Positions 55,142 to 64,000 of a stretch of DNA of 64,000 bases are shown piece by piece. The DNA is from Rhodococcus rhodochrous (GTDB lineage: Bacteria; Actinomycetota; Actinomycetes; Mycobacteriales; Mycobacteriaceae). Both the position numbers and the translations under genes were made by a program. The notes under the pieces were generated by a model. The model was not told the DNA's origin and ran no database searches. It was given only the letters and a program-made list of their open reading frames with translations. The stretch lies in assembly GCF_014854695.1 (NCBI RefSeq), contig NZ_CP027557.1:3782001-3846000 (forward strand), written 5' to 3'. The first letter of the stretch is position 1. The number at the start of each line of letters is the position of its first letter.

Positions 55142-56218
55142 TCAGGCGACGACCTGCGACACCGACACCGACAGGCCCGGATCCGTCGCAGCGCCCAGCG
55201 AGGACGGCTGCGCCCCCGCGGCGATGAGATGCGCGCCCAGCGACGCGATCATGACACCGTTGTCGGTGCACAGCTTCGGTCGCGGCACACGCAGGGTGAT
55301 ACCCGCGGCAGCGCACCGTTCCTCGGCGAGCGCGCGCAACCGGCTGTTGGCGGTCGCTCCACCACCGAGGACGAGCGTGTCGACACCGAGATCCTGGGCG
55401 GCCCGCACGGCTTTCATGGTGAGCACGTCCGCCACCGCCTCCTGGAAACCCGCAGCAACATCGGCGACCGGCACCGGTTCGCCCGCACGTTCCTTCGCTT
55501 CGACGAAGCGGGCCACCGCGGTCTTGAGACCGGAGAACGAGAAGTCGTGACGCGCGTCGCGCGGACCGGTCATGCCCCGCGGGAACACGACTGCGGTGGG
55601 GTCGCCCTGGCGGGCCAGCCTGTCGACCTCGGGACCGCCGGGATAACCGAGCCCCAGCAGTCGCGCGACCTTGTCGAAGGCCTCCCCGGCGGCGTCGTCG
55701 ACGGTGGTGCCGAGTTCGACGATGGGCTTGCCGAGATGTTCGACGTGCAGCAGGTGGGTGTGACCACCGGAGACGAGCAGCGCCACGCAGGGCGGCATCG
55801 GTCCGTGCTCGAGGGTGTCGACCGCGACATGGCCCGCGAGGTGGTTGATCGCGAAGAACGGCACGTTCCACGCTGCCGCGTAGGCCTTGGCGGCGGCGAC
55901 ACCGACGAGCAGTGCTCCCGCGAGTCCCGGACCGATGGTCACGCACACCGCGTCCGGCTTCTCGATCCCGGCCTCGTCGAGGGCGCGCCGCATCGTCGGC
56001 CCCATGGCCTCGAGATGGGCGCGGGATGCGATCTCCGGCACCACACCGCCGAAGCGGGCGTGCTCGTCCACGCTCGACGCCACGGCGTCGGCCATCAGCT
56101 CGAGGGTGCCGTCACCCACCCAGCGGACGATGCCGACACCGGTCTCGTCGCACGAACTCTCGATGCCCATCACGACGGGGCGCTCGGGCAGCTCGAATCG
56201 GGGGCTGGTGGTGCTCAC
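55142..56218 (-). CDS. tsaD: tRNA N6-adenosine threonylcarbamoyltransferase TsaD
   Basis: A 358-residue ASKHA-fold enzyme that transfers the threonylcarbamoyl group to A37 of ANN-decoding tRNAs. [19 protein letters not shown] opens the fold. The metal-binding His pair is in [14 protein letters not shown], with [17 protein letters not shown] after it. [20 protein letters not shown] and [16 protein letters not shown] are further family blocks. The start is the GTG at 56218, sharing bases with the rimI stop (GTGA). Confidence 0.97.
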   Translation of the reverse strand: MSTTSPRFELPERPVVMGIESSCDETGVGIVRWVGDGTLELMADAVASSVDEHARFGGVVPEIASRAHLEAMGPTMRRALDEAGIEKPDAVCVTIGPGLAGALLVGVAAAKAYAAAWNVPFFAINHLAGHVAVDTLEHGPMPPCVALLVSGGHTHLLHVEHLGKPIVELGTTVDDAAGEAFDKVARLLGLGYPGGPEVDRLARQGDPTAVVFPRGMTGPRDARHDFSFSGLKTAVARFVEAKERAGEPVPVADVAAGFQEAVADVLTMKAVRAAQDLGVDTLVLGGGATANSRLRALAEERCAAAGITLRVPRPKLCTDNGVMIASLGAHLIAAGAQPSSLGAATDPGLSVSVSQVVA

Positions 56219-56730
56219 GCCGGTGACTCCTCTCGCGGATCCGGACGACGCATCGTGTACGCGTCCGCGCCGCTCGGCTGGTAGTAACGCTTCCTGGTTC
56301 CGACGATCTCGAAGCCCTCGCGCCGGTACAGGGCGATCGCCGCGTCGTTGTCGGTGCGCACCTCGAGGAAGACCGGTCCTCCCCAGCGGTCGGCGACGGC
56401 CAGCAACTCCCCCAGGAGGGCTCCGCCGATCCCCCGGCGGCGCGCGGCGGGGTCCACGCCGATGGTGTGCACCTCGGATTCGGGTTCGATGGCCGTACCG
56501 AGTCGCGCGAGTCCCGCGTAACCGATCAGCCGGCCCTGCGGATCGCGTGCCGCGAAGTAGCGATTGTGAGGCGAAGCCAACTCCGAACGGAAGGCATCGG
56601 CGCTCCACGGGTCGTCGCCGGGGAACAGGATCTGTTCGAGTTCGGCGCAGCGTGGTGCGTCCTCCGGACGTAGCGCGTCGATGACGACCGCGTTCTCCGC
56701 GGCCGTGTTCTCCTCGGGTGTACTGGTCAT
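56215..56730 (-). CDS. rimI: Ribosomal protein S18-alanine N-acetyltransferase RimI-like
   Basis: A 171-residue GNAT protein. The acetyl-CoA loop is in [20 protein letters not shown], and the C-terminal acceptor part is [20 protein letters not shown] followed by [17 protein letters not shown]. In this cluster RimI is the usual neighbour of TsaB and TsaD; N-terminal alanine acetylation of S18 is the family role, though broader specificity is known. ATG at 56730 overlaps the tsaB stop as ATGA. Confidence 0.93.
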   Translation of the reverse strand: MTSTPEENTAAENAVVIDALRPEDAPRCAELEQILFPGDDPWSADAFRSELASPHNRYFAARDPQGRLIGYAGLARLGTAIEPESEVHTIGVDPAARRRGIGGALLGELLAVADRWGGPVFLEVRTDNDAAIALYRREGFEIVGTRKRYYQPSGADAYTMRRPDPREESPA

Positions 56731-57395
56731 GCTCGGCGGTTCGCGGTCTCCACCGCGTCGGGGCGGCGCAGGTACAGGGGCACGAGCGGCTCCGGGGCGG
56801 CGCCCGCGCGCAGGGCGTCGGCGGCGACGATCACCAGGCCCGCCGGGGACGGCGTCTGCACGTCCACCGCCGGGAGGTCGAACAGCGCGACGTGCGACGG
56901 CGAGCCTGCCACCCGCACCGACGGCTCGGCGGGCACGTCGGCGGGCTTGCGCACCTCGGGTCCTTCGACACGGCAGCCACCGGAATAGCGTGCCCAGTAG
57001 ATCTCGCGACGACGGGCGTCGGTGACGACGAGCAGATCGTCGTCCGTACCGTGTTCCCGGTGGACGTCCGCGGCGATCGCGTCGAGGCTGCACACACCGT
57101 GCACGGGGATTCCGAGAGCATCACCGAAGGCTGCAGCGGTGGCCATGCCGACACGGAGACCCGTGAACGGACCCGGTCCGATGCCGACGACGATCGCGTC
57201 GAGATCGGTGGGTGCGGCGCCGGCCTCGGCGAGGCATTCGAGGATCTGCGGGGTGAGAACTTCGGCGTGCGCTCGCGGATTGTCGAGCACGCGCGCAGCG
57301 ACCGTCTCGGGCCGGGCATCGTCCCGACCGCGGTCGAGACGGACGACTCCCGAGGTCACGGCGGGGGTGGCGGTATCGACAGCGAGCACGAGCAC
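56727..57395 (-). CDS. tsaB: TsaB, tRNA t6A biosynthesis scaffold
   Basis: A 222-residue inactive ASKHA protein that scaffolds TsaD and Tsa[18 protein letters not shown] opens it, and [20 protein letters not shown] is the family signature. The GTG at 57395 puts the first strand at the start; in-frame sequence upstream lacks similarity. The stop overlaps rimI by four bases; tsaE ends 80 bases upstream. Confidence 0.94.
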   Translation of the reverse strand: MLVLAVDTATPAVTSGVVRLDRGRDDARPETVAARVLDNPRAHAEVLTPQILECLAEAGAAPTDLDAIVVGIGPGPFTGLRVGMATAAAFGDALGIPVHGVCSLDAIAADVHREHGTDDDLLVVTDARRREIYWARYSGGCRVEGPEVRKPADVPAEPSVRVAGSPSHVALFDLPAVDVQTPSPAGLVIVAADALRAGAAPEPLVPLYLRRPDAVETANRRA

Positions 57396-57474
57396 GATGT
57401 ACCAGCTTACCCCGCGCGACCTGCCCGGTCGGTGCGCAGTGACGGAAGCCACCGGCATGCGGGGTGCCGGTGGG

Positions 57475-57963
57475 TCAGCCGACCCACTCCCACGCGGCAC
57501 GGCGGACGTCGGTGCCCGGGTCGCGCCGGAGCCGGACCCTCAGATGCCGTTCGGCGAGCTGCTCGACCAGGCCACCGCCCCATTCGACCACCACGACGGT
57601 GTCGGTCAGGTCGGTGTCGAGGTCGAGCGCGTCGAGTTCGTCGAGGGCGTTCGGTCCGTCGCCGAGACGGTAGGCATCGACGTGGACGAGCCCGACCGGT
57701 TCGCGTCCCTCCGGACTACCGGGACGGTGTTCACGGGCGATGACGAAGGTCGGGGAGGTCACGCGTCCCTCCACGCCGAGGCCGACGGCGATTCCGCGGG
57801 TCAGCGCCGTCTTGCCCGCGCCGAGCGGCCCGTCGAGCACGACGAGGTCGCCGGCCCGCAACTCGGCTGCCAGCCTGCGCCCGAACGCCTCGGTGTCCTC
57901 CACGGTCGGCAGTTCGATGCTCTGCGCCCCCACCTGCGGCCCACTCGATTGCGACTCACCCAA
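57475..57963 (-). CDS. tsaE: TsaE, tRNA t6A biosynthesis ATPase
   Basis: A 162-residue P-loop protein needed to turn over the TsaBD complex. Walker A is VVLDGPLGAGKTALTRGIA. TSPTFVIAREHR, LVHVDAYRLGD and TVVVVEWGGGLVEQL are conserved. The TTG at 57963 overlaps the end of the upstream hydrolase by eight bases. Some N-terminal residues (MGESQSSGPQ) are unconserved, so a later start is possible. Confidence 0.95.
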   Translation of the reverse strand: MGESQSSGPQVGAQSIELPTVEDTEAFGRRLAAELRAGDLVVLDGPLGAGKTALTRGIAVGLGVEGRVTSPTFVIAREHRPGSPEGREPVGLVHVDAYRLGDGPNALDELDALDLDTDLTDTVVVVEWGGGLVEQLAERHLRVRLRRDPGTDVRRAAWEWVG

Positions 57964-59014
57964 TTGCGATCTGCCTTCCGCTCGCTCCCTGCGTGAAACT
58001 CCGCTGGATCAGGCGATCGAGGGCACGATCGACCACCTCGGGGAACTCCAGCTGCACGAGGTGCCCGGCACCACGTACCCGCTTGAGTTCGACGTCGGGC
58101 AGTTCCTCCGCCAGCGCCTCGGAACTCGCGTACGGGATGACCATGTCGGCGTCGCCGGACAGCACCAGCACGGGCACGGTGCCCAGGACCGGAAGCGCCG
58201 CGGACTCGTCGTGCAGTTCGAGGGTGCGGAGGAAGTTGACGATGGTGAGCACCGACGTCTCGTCGAGCATCCGGTCGGACAACTTCACCAGGCGGGGGCT
58301 CACGACCGTGCCGTAGGACGCCGCACGCAGGATCGGTGTCACGACGGCACGGGCCGCGCCGCGCGCGAACTGCACGAATCCCGGTGCGGTACGCGCCGCG
58401 TACCGGAACGCGTCGATCACCGGGTTCTCGAGATTGCGTCCGATACCGGTCTTGCTCAGACCTGCCGCGGTGGTCGCCAGGAGCCCGACGCCGACGATGC
58501 GTTCACCGAACAGGTCAGGTCGCTGGGAGGCGAGGGCGATCGCGGTCATGCCGCCCATCGAGTGGCCCACGACCACCACCGGACCGGTAGGCGCGACCTC
58601 GTCGATCACCCGGCCCAGGTCACGGCCGAGCTGCGCGATGGTGCACGTCGCGGCACCGGAGAAACCGGATTCGCCGTGACCACGCTGGTCGTAGAAGACG
58701 GCACGCACGTCGCGTCCCCACTGTTCGCGCAGGTGTCGGTACTGCATGTGCCAGGACTGCATGCGCAGGCAGTATCCGTGGACGAACACGACCGTGAGCG
58801 GAGCCAGCGACGAGCCGCTCTCACGGACCACGAGCGGCACACCGTCCTCGGTGGTCACGATGCGGCGCGGGAGCCGGAGGATCTCGTCGAAGTCCTCGTT
58901 CTGATAGATCTCGTGGGCGGGCGCGCCCGCGGTCTTGACCGCGTACAGTCCCGCCGACGATGCGAGCGTCGCGAGGCTCGCACCGAGGAGTCCCATCCTG
59001 TTCACGAGGGACAT
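57956..59014 (-). CDS. Alpha/beta hydrolase between alr and tsaE
   Basis: A 352-residue hydrolase. It starts with a hydrophobic, signal- or anchor-like stretch (GLLGASLATLASSAGLYAV). The fold has LTVVFVHGYCLRMQSWH (oxyanion), FYDQRGHGESGFS, the nucleophile VVVVGHSMGGMTAIALA, DADMVIPYASSE (acid) and GAGHLVQLEFPE (base His). Lipase or esterase activity is likely, possibly in the envelope. The ATG at 59014 leaves a four-base gap to alr; a start at 59041 would overlap alr. It is inserted in the conserved alr-tsaE cluster. Confidence 0.87.
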   Translation of the reverse strand: MSLVNRMGLLGASLATLASSAGLYAVKTAGAPAHEIYQNEDFDEILRLPRRIVTTEDGVPLVVRESGSSLAPLTVVFVHGYCLRMQSWHMQYRHLREQWGRDVRAVFYDQRGHGESGFSGAATCTIAQLGRDLGRVIDEVAPTGPVVVVGHSMGGMTAIALASQRPDLFGERIVGVGLLATTAAGLSKTGIGRNLENPVIDAFRYAARTAPGFVQFARGAARAVVTPILRAASYGTVVSPRLVKLSDRMLDETSVLTIVNFLRTLELHDESAALPVLGTVPVLVLSGDADMVIPYASSEALAEELPDVELKRVRGAGHLVQLEFPEVVDRALDRLIQRSFTQGASGRQIAIG

Positions 59015-59018
59015 GACG

Positions 59019-60191
59019 TCACGCTCCCTTCGCTCCGACATAGGTCCGGACGGTCCGTCCGCCGATGCCGGTCACGATCTCGTAGTTGATCGTGTCCAGC
59101 TTGTCGGCCCAGTCCTGGGCGTTCGGTTCTCCATGACGCCCGTCACCGAAGAACAACGCCTCGTCGCCCTCGCTTACTCCTGCCCCGTCGGGGCCGAGGT
59201 CGACGACGACCTGATCCATGCACACGCGCCCGATCTGCGGGCACCGGCGCCCGCCGAGCTGCACCTCGATGCGCCCGCTGAGATTGCGGCGGATCCCGTC
59301 CGCATACCCCATGGGCAGCAGCGCCACCGTCGTATCCGCGGGAGCGGTCCAGGTGTGCCCGTAGGACACGCCGTCTCCCGCCTTCACCTTCTTCACCAGC
59401 ACCACCCTCGCCCGCACGGTCATCACCGGCCGGAAGCCCAGGTCGCCGAGTTCCGGGATCGGTGTCAACCCGTACATCGCAATTCCGGGCCGAACCATGT
59501 CGAATCGCAGGTCGGGACGGGTGACGGTGGCCGCGGAGTTCGACAGATGCACCACTTCGGGAGCCAGATGGTGCCGCCGCAGATCCGCAACGGCCTCGCT
59601 GAGCCGGTCGCGCTGCTCGGCGTTGCCCGGATGCTCGGGTTCGTCGCCGTGGGCGAGGTGCGAGAACGCTCCACGCAAGCGCACGACACCTTCGGCCTGT
59701 GCCCGGCCCAGGTCGCGCAGCATGTCGTCCCACTCGTCGGCGGCGACACCGTTGCGGTTGAGACCGGTGTCGACCTTGACCGTGACGGTCGCGGTGACCC
59801 CGACCTGCCGGGCCGCCTCGACGACGGCCGCGAGGTGGCGCGGCGAGGACAGGCCCAGTTCGACCCCGGCCTCGACGGCGGGAGCGAAATCGGAGTCGGC
59901 GGTGTGCAGCCACGACAGGATCGGCGCCTCGATACCCGCGGCGCGGAGTTCGAGTGCCTCGCCGAGCGTCGTCACACCCAGTTCGCGGGCACCTGCGGCG
60001 AGCGCGGCGCGCGCGACCGGCACGGCTCCGTGGTTGTAGGCGTCGGCCTTGACGACGGCCATGACCGCAGCCGGACCCGCGTACTCCCGGAGCGCTCGTA
60101 CGTTCTCCGCCACGGCGCCGAGATCGATGACGGCTTCGGCTTGGGGAAGGACGGTACGTGCAGGTCGCGGGGTGCGTTGGGTCGTGGTCAC
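59019..60191 (-). CDS. alr: Alanine racemase
   Basis: A 390-residue PLP enzyme that makes D-alanine for peptidoglycan. The PLP lysine is in [16 protein letters not shown] (near residue 49), and the catalytic Tyr of the other half-site is in [11 protein letters not shown] (near 280). [20 protein letters not shown] and [13 protein letters not shown] are further blocks. The GTG at 60191 precedes [20 protein letters not shown]. Alr is the target of D-cycloserine. Confidence 0.97.
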   Translation of the reverse strand: MTTTQRTPRPARTVLPQAEAVIDLGAVAENVRALREYAGPAAVMAVVKADAYNHGAVPVARAALAAGARELGVTTLGEALELRAAGIEAPILSWLHTADSDFAPAVEAGVELGLSSPRHLAAVVEAARQVGVTATVTVKVDTGLNRNGVAADEWDDMLRDLGRAQAEGVVRLRGAFSHLAHGDEPEHPGNAEQRDRLSEAVADLRRHHLAPEVVHLSNSAATVTRPDLRFDMVRPGIAMYGLTPIPELGDLGFRPVMTVRARVVLVKKVKAGDGVSYGHTWTAPADTTVALLPMGYADGIRRNLSGRIEVQLGGRRCPQIGRVCMDQVVVDLGPDGAGVSEGDEALFFGDGRHGEPNAQDWADKLDTINYEIVTGIGGRTVRTYVGAKGA

Positions 60192-60249
60192 GTCTGTCGA
60201 TCCTGCCACTGTGCCGTCGAACGCCGACGTCGTGTCCCCGTGTGCCACG

Positions 60250-61701
60250 TCACGATTCGGCAATGTGGGTGCGCAGCAGACGAATCGAGTCGCCGATGCG
60301 GGAGAGGATCGCGCTCGCCGAGATCGGCGCCGCTCCGGGAGAATCCGGGTCCTGCGCAGCGAGATTCGCGGCGAGCGCATGGGCCCGAGCACCGGCCGCC
60401 GCGGCCAGGTCCACCGGCATGCCCGACGAGAGCAACGAGCCGATGACACCGGCCAGCACGTCCCCGGCGCCCGCGGTCGACGCCCACGACCCGCCCGCGT
60501 CGTTGACGAAGACGTGCCCGTCGGGTCGTGCCACGAGAGTCGCGCGGCCCTTGAGCAGCACGTGCACACCCCAGTCGGCGGCGAGGGAACGTACCGCCGC
60601 GACCCGGTCCGGTTCGGGACGCTGCCCGGTCAGGCGTGCGAATTCGCCGGCGTGCGGGGTGAGCAGGGTGGGCGCGGACCGGCCCCGCACGAGACCGGGT
60701 TCGCGGGCGAGGAGCGTGAGCCCGTCGGCGTCGACGAGCACCGGCAGGTCGGTGGCGAGGATGTCGCGCAGGTTCGCGCAGGCCTCGTCGTCGGTACCGG
60801 CGCCCGGCCCCACGACCCAGGCCTGCACTCGCCCGGTCTCCGCCACCGAGGGCGACACGACGACCTCGGGGAACCGCGCGAGCACCTCGGAGGCACCCGA
60901 TCCGGCGTAGCGCACCATGCCGGAGGTCGCAGCGACGGCCGCGCCCGTGCACAGCACACCGGCCCCGGGATACCGGGCGCTGCCGGCACGGATACCCACC
61001 ACGCCCTGGGAGTACTTGTCGTCCTCGGCGCCGGGCACCGGCCAGATCGCACCGATCTCGGACGGTTCCGCCGCGACCAGCCCGGCCGCCGGGAGTGTGA
61101 GTCCGATGTCGACGAGTTCGACGCGGCCGCAGCGCGCGGCGGCGAGCGCATGGACCGGCTTGTAGGCGCCGAAGGTGACGGTCACCGCGGCCGTGATCGC
61201 CGGTCCGTCGACGGCGCCGGTATCGGGATCGACACCGCTCGGGGTGTCGACGGCGATGATCGGCGCGGTGATCTCGTCCACGACCGCGGCCGCCGCCGGT
61301 CGTAGCGGGCCGCGCCCGGAGATGCCGACGATGCCGTCGAGCGCGAGGTCCGGGTCGCCGACGTGCTCGGGAGTCGCCTGAACGATCCGCCCACCGGCCT
61401 TCCGCAGTGCCCGCAGACCCGCGGGGTGCACCCGGTCGGGGTCGAGCAGCAGTGCCGTGACGGACACGCCGCGGTGGCGCAGGAAGGTTCCCGCCCACAG
61501 CGCGTCGCCGCCGTTGTCGCCGGATCCGACGAGCAGGCTCACCCGCCGACCGGCGATTCCACCGGTGCGTTCGCGCAGTTCGGAAGCCACGACCCGCGCG
61601 AGTCCGTACGCCGCGCGCCGCATGAGCGTCCCCTCGGGGAGGGACGCCAGCAGCGGGGCCTCAGCCGCACGGACCACGTCGGACGGGTGAAAACTGCGCA
61701 T
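60250..61701 (-). CDS. nnrD: Bifunctional NAD(P)H-hydrate epimerase / dehydratase
   Basis: A 483-residue fusion that repairs damaged NAD(P)H hydrates. The N-terminal epimerase half has [20 protein letters not shown] and [19 protein letters not shown]. The C-terminal ADP-dependent dehydratase half has [43 protein letters not shown] and [20 protein letters not shown]. Placement next to alr and glmS is as in M. tuberculosis Rv3433c. The ATG at 61701 starts [14 protein letters not shown]. Confidence 0.95.
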   Translation of the reverse strand: MRSFHPSDVVRAAEAPLLASLPEGTLMRRAAYGLARVVASELRERTGGIAGRRVSLLVGSGDNGGDALWAGTFLRHRGVSVTALLLDPDRVHPAGLRALRKAGGRIVQATPEHVGDPDLALDGIVGISGRGPLRPAAAAVVDEITAPIIAVDTPSGVDPDTGAVDGPAITAAVTVTFGAYKPVHALAAARCGRVELVDIGLTLPAAGLVAAEPSEIGAIWPVPGAEDDKYSQGVVGIRAGSARYPGAGVLCTGAAVAATSGMVRYAGSGASEVLARFPEVVVSPSVAETGRVQAWVVGPGAGTDDEACANLRDILATDLPVLVDADGLTLLAREPGLVRGRSAPTLLTPHAGEFARLTGQRPEPDRVAAVRSLAADWGVHVLLKGRATLVARPDGHVFVNDAGGSWASTAGAGDVLAGVIGSLLSSGMPVDLAAAAGARAHALAANLAAQDPDSPGAAPISASAILSRIGDSIRLLRTHIAES

Positions 61702-61745
61702 TGTCCCCCTACCCTGTCCCTCCTGCACCGGCGGCGGGTGGGCCG

Positions 61746-63611
61746 CTACTCGACGGTGACCGACTTGGCGAGGTTGCGGGGCTTGTCGACGTCGTAACCG
61801 CGGGCCTGCGCGACCTCCGCGGCGAAGACCTGCAACGGCACCGTCGACAACAGCGGCTGCAGCAGCGACGCCGACGACGGGATCTCGACGAGGTGATCGG
61901 CGAACGGCCGGACCGTCTCGTCGCCTTCCTCGGCGATGACGACGGTGACGGCTCCGCGGGCCTGGATCTCGCGGATGTTGCTGAGCAGCTTGCTGTGCAG
62001 CACGGCGCGGCCCTTCGGCGACGGCATGACGACGATGACGGGCAGCCCGTCCTCGATCAGCGCGATCGGGCCGTGCTTGAGCTCACCGGCGGCAAAACCC
62101 TCGGCGTGCATGTACGCCAGTTCCTTGAGCTTGAGCGCACCCTCGAGCGCGACCGGGTAGCCCACGTGCCGACCGAGGAACAGCACGGCCGGCGAGGCCG
62201 ACAGCTCCCGCGCCAGCGCCCGCACCGGCTCCATGCCGGTCAGCAGCTCGGCAATCTTCTCCGGCATCGCCGCCAGGTCCTGGTATTCGCGGGCCACCTC
62301 GTCCGGATACTTCGTGCCGCGCGCCTGCGCCAGCGCCAGACCCACGAGGTAGTTCGCGGCCATCTGCGCCAGGAACGCCTTCGTCGACGCCACACCGATC
62401 TCCGGGCCGGTACGGGTGTAGAGCACCGCGTCGGCCTCCCGCGGGATCTGCGCGCCGTTGGTGTTGCACACCGCCAGCACCCGCGCCTTCTGATCCTTGG
62501 CGTGCCGGACCGCTTCGAGGGTGTCGGCGGTCTCCCCCGACTGCGAGATCGCCACGACCAGCGTGGACCTGTCGAGCACCGGATCGCGGTAGCGGAACTC
62601 CGAGGCCAGCTCGACCTCGACGGGCAGGCGGGTCCAGTGCTCGATCGCATACTTGGCGACCAGGCCCGAGTGGTACGAGCTGCCGCAGGCGACGACGAAC
62701 ACCTTGTCGATGTCGCGCAGTTCCTGATCGGACAGGCGCTGCTCGTCGAGCACGATGCACCCGTCGACGAAGTGACCGCGCAACGTGTCGGCCACCGCGG
62801 CCGGCTGCTCCTCGATCTCCTTGAGCATGAAGTAGTCGTGGCCGCCCTTCTCGGCGGCGGCGAGATCCCAGTCGATGGTGAACGGACGCGTCGCCACGTC
62901 GGTGTTGCCGTCGAAGTCGGTGACCTCGTAGGAGTTGTTCGTGATCACCACGACCTGGTCCTGCCCGAGCTCGACCGCCTCCCGGGTGAACTCGATGAAC
63001 GCCGCGACGTCCGAGGCGATGAACATCTCACCGTCGCCGACCCCGACGACCAGCGGCGTCGACCGACGCGCCGCGACGATCGTGCCCGGATGATCCGCGT
63101 GGGCGAAGACCAGCGTGAACGCACCCTGCAACCTGCGCAGCACACTGCGGGCGCTGTCGACGAAGTTGCCCGCCGTCGGGCCCTCGGCGTAGGCGCGGGC
63201 CACCAGGTGCACCGCGACCTCGGTGTCGGTGTCGCTGGCCAGCTCCACACCCGACTTCTCGAGCTCCTCACGCAGCGGCGCGAAGTTCTCGATGATGCCG
63301 TTGTGCACCACCGCGACCTTGCCGGTCGCGTCGCGATGCGGGTGCGCATTGCGGTCGGTGGGACGACCGTGGGTGGCCCACCGGGTGTGCCCCATCCCCG
63401 CGGTACCGGCGAAGTGCTCCTCGCCGATCTCGGCGAGCTCGGCCTCCAGATTGACCAGCCGCCCCGCCTTCCGCTCGACGGCCAGAGCACCCTTGCCGTC
63501 GAGGATGGCGATTCCCGCCGAGTCGTAACCCCGGTACTCCATCCGCCGCAGCGCTTCCACCACGACGTCGAGAGCACGACGGTGCCCGACATAGCCCACG
63601 ATTCCGCACAT
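61746..63611 (-). CDS. glmS: Glutamine-fructose-6-phosphate aminotransferase (isomerising)
   Basis: A 621-residue enzyme that makes glucosamine-6-phosphate for peptidoglycan and mycothiol. The class II amidotransferase domain begins directly at MCGIVGYVGHRRALDV with the N-terminal Cys nucleophile, and has GMGHTRWATHGRPTDRNAHP. The two SIS domains carry VVACGSSYHSGLVAKYAIEH, VVAISQSGETADTLEAVRH and GRHVGYPVALEGALKLKELA. The end is KPRNLAKSVTVE. No glmS ribozyme is seen upstream, as expected outside Firmicutes. Confidence 0.97.
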   Translation of the reverse strand: MCGIVGYVGHRRALDVVVEALRRMEYRGYDSAGIAILDGKGALAVERKAGRLVNLEAELAEIGEEHFAGTAGMGHTRWATHGRPTDRNAHPHRDATGKVAVVHNGIIENFAPLREELEKSGVELASDTDTEVAVHLVARAYAEGPTAGNFVDSARSVLRRLQGAFTLVFAHADHPGTIVAARRSTPLVVGVGDGEMFIASDVAAFIEFTREAVELGQDQVVVITNNSYEVTDFDGNTDVATRPFTIDWDLAAAEKGGHDYFMLKEIEEQPAAVADTLRGHFVDGCIVLDEQRLSDQELRDIDKVFVVACGSSYHSGLVAKYAIEHWTRLPVEVELASEFRYRDPVLDRSTLVVAISQSGETADTLEAVRHAKDQKARVLAVCNTNGAQIPREADAVLYTRTGPEIGVASTKAFLAQMAANYLVGLALAQARGTKYPDEVAREYQDLAAMPEKIAELLTGMEPVRALARELSASPAVLFLGRHVGYPVALEGALKLKELAYMHAEGFAAGELKHGPIALIEDGLPVIVVMPSPKGRAVLHSKLLSNIREIQARGAVTVVIAEEGDETVRPFADHLVEIPSSASLLQPLLSTVPLQVFAAEVAQARGYDVDKPRNLAKSVTVE

Positions 63612-63739
63612 GCCTAGCAGGGTACTGGTCGACCCCCGCCCGGGAACAACACACCGGTGAGCCCGTACACGTGCATCGGGGCACGCCGTCCGGTACGCAC
63701 CGACCCCGGCGGGCAGCGCCATCCGCTAACGTTCAGGCC

Positions 63740-64000
63740 GTGGCGGCGAACCCCAAGAAACTGGCTCAGGAACTCTCCCGGCGCGGCCCGCACTCGGTGC
63801 TGCGCGGCGACCTGGCGCTCGCCGGTCAGCCGGGTGTCGTGTACACCCCCGCGGAAGGCTTCGACCTGCCCGCGATCGCGTTCGGGCACGGCTGGCTCAC
63901 TGGGGTCACGAAGTACACGAAGCTCTTCGAGCACCTCGCGTCCTGGGGAATCGTCGTGGGCGCGCCCAACACCGAGCGCGGACCGGTGCCGTCGGCGATC
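63740..64000 (+). CDS. Alpha/beta hydrolase-like protein, N-terminal part
   Basis: An 87-codon start of a gene running off the right edge. From the GTG at 63740 it reads AANPKKLAQELSRRG, then GDLALAGQPGVVYTPAEGFD and LPAIAFGHGWLTGVTKYTKL, with the HGW oxyanion-type turn of dienelactone- or chlorophyllase-like hydrolases, and later VVGAPNTERGPVPS. It is divergent from glmS. The nucleophile lies beyond the window, so the family is only probable. Confidence 0.75.
   Translation, partial: MAANPKKLAQELSRRGPHSVLRGDLALAGQPGVVYTPAEGFDLPAIAFGHGWLTGVTKYTKLFEHLASWGIVVGAPNTERGPVPSAI

Noticed and set aside
61701-63740. glmS ribozyme upstream of glmS
   Set aside because: The 128-base region before glmS lacks the ribozyme core; this element is known mainly from Firmicutes.

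Overview
This 64 kb window is a stretch of high-GC actinobacterial chromosome, most likely from Rhodococcus or a close relative in the Nocardiaceae. The evidence is gene order. Several blocks follow the Mycobacterium tuberculosis map: trpS / icd / metX; DUF3017-folD; imuA'-imuB and dnaE2; guaA; guaB2-guaB3-choD; a DUF5319 gene, rsdA, sigD, an Rv3415c-like gene, whiB3, groEL1 and groES; and tsaD-rimI-tsaB-tsaE-alr-nnrD-glmS. These blocks are interleaved with accessory genes. A mycothiol-type enzyme, a wax-ester synthase and a PspC three-component system also fit the Mycobacteriales. I saw no rRNA, tRNA, CRISPR array, prophage or insertion sequence.

Region 1-10 kb holds the 5' end of trpS, an exonuclease III paralogue, a tightly coupled IclR / CoA-transferase / divergent aconitase operon of unknown substrate, a membrane protein, icd, and metX. 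metX sits behind a SAM-IV riboswitch and a chain of two tiny overlapping ORFs; the first begins with three Met and two Cys codons. The metC (metY) gene found here in M. tuberculosis is absent. Region 10-17 kb has DUF3017, folD with a coupled WS/DGAT acyltransferase, a DinB-like enzyme, a GNAT remnant, an aldo/keto reductase, a DUF2510 protein with octapeptide repeats, trmL, a rhodanese and a DUF4349 lipoprotein.

Region 17-35 kb holds the mutasome: dnaE2 at 17-20.6 kb and imuA'-imuB at 32.6-35 kb, each behind a LexA-type box. Between them are an ArsR/SRPBCC operon with two palindromic operators, a 2-hydroxyacid dehydrogenase, a DGPF(YCII)/ECF42 sigma pair with a matching promoter, a membrane-anchored multicopper oxidase, an MMPL transporter, a sucrase/ferredoxin-like protein, a zinc alcohol dehydrogenase, a second exonuclease III and an alpha/beta hydrolase.

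Region 35-47 kb has a Ser/Thr kinase and an EsrISR-like envelope-stress system: response regulator and PspC-type histidine kinase on one strand, PspC membrane protein on the other, with two matched 19-bp palindromes between them. Purine genes follow (guaA, guaB3, guaB2) with choD. Region 47-64 kb holds rsdA-sigD, whiB3 behind a long, possibly structured leader, groEL1/groES under a CIRCE element, a divergent membrane-anchored Hsp70-like protein, and the tRNA-t6A / cell-wall cluster tsaD-rimI-tsaB-tsaE, alr, nnrD, glmS. The window ends inside a hydrolase gene.

The most unusual items are the metX leader, the CoA-transferase/aconitase operon, the paired operators of the PspC system and of the ArsR operon, the Hsp70-like chimera facing groES, and the whiB3 leader.
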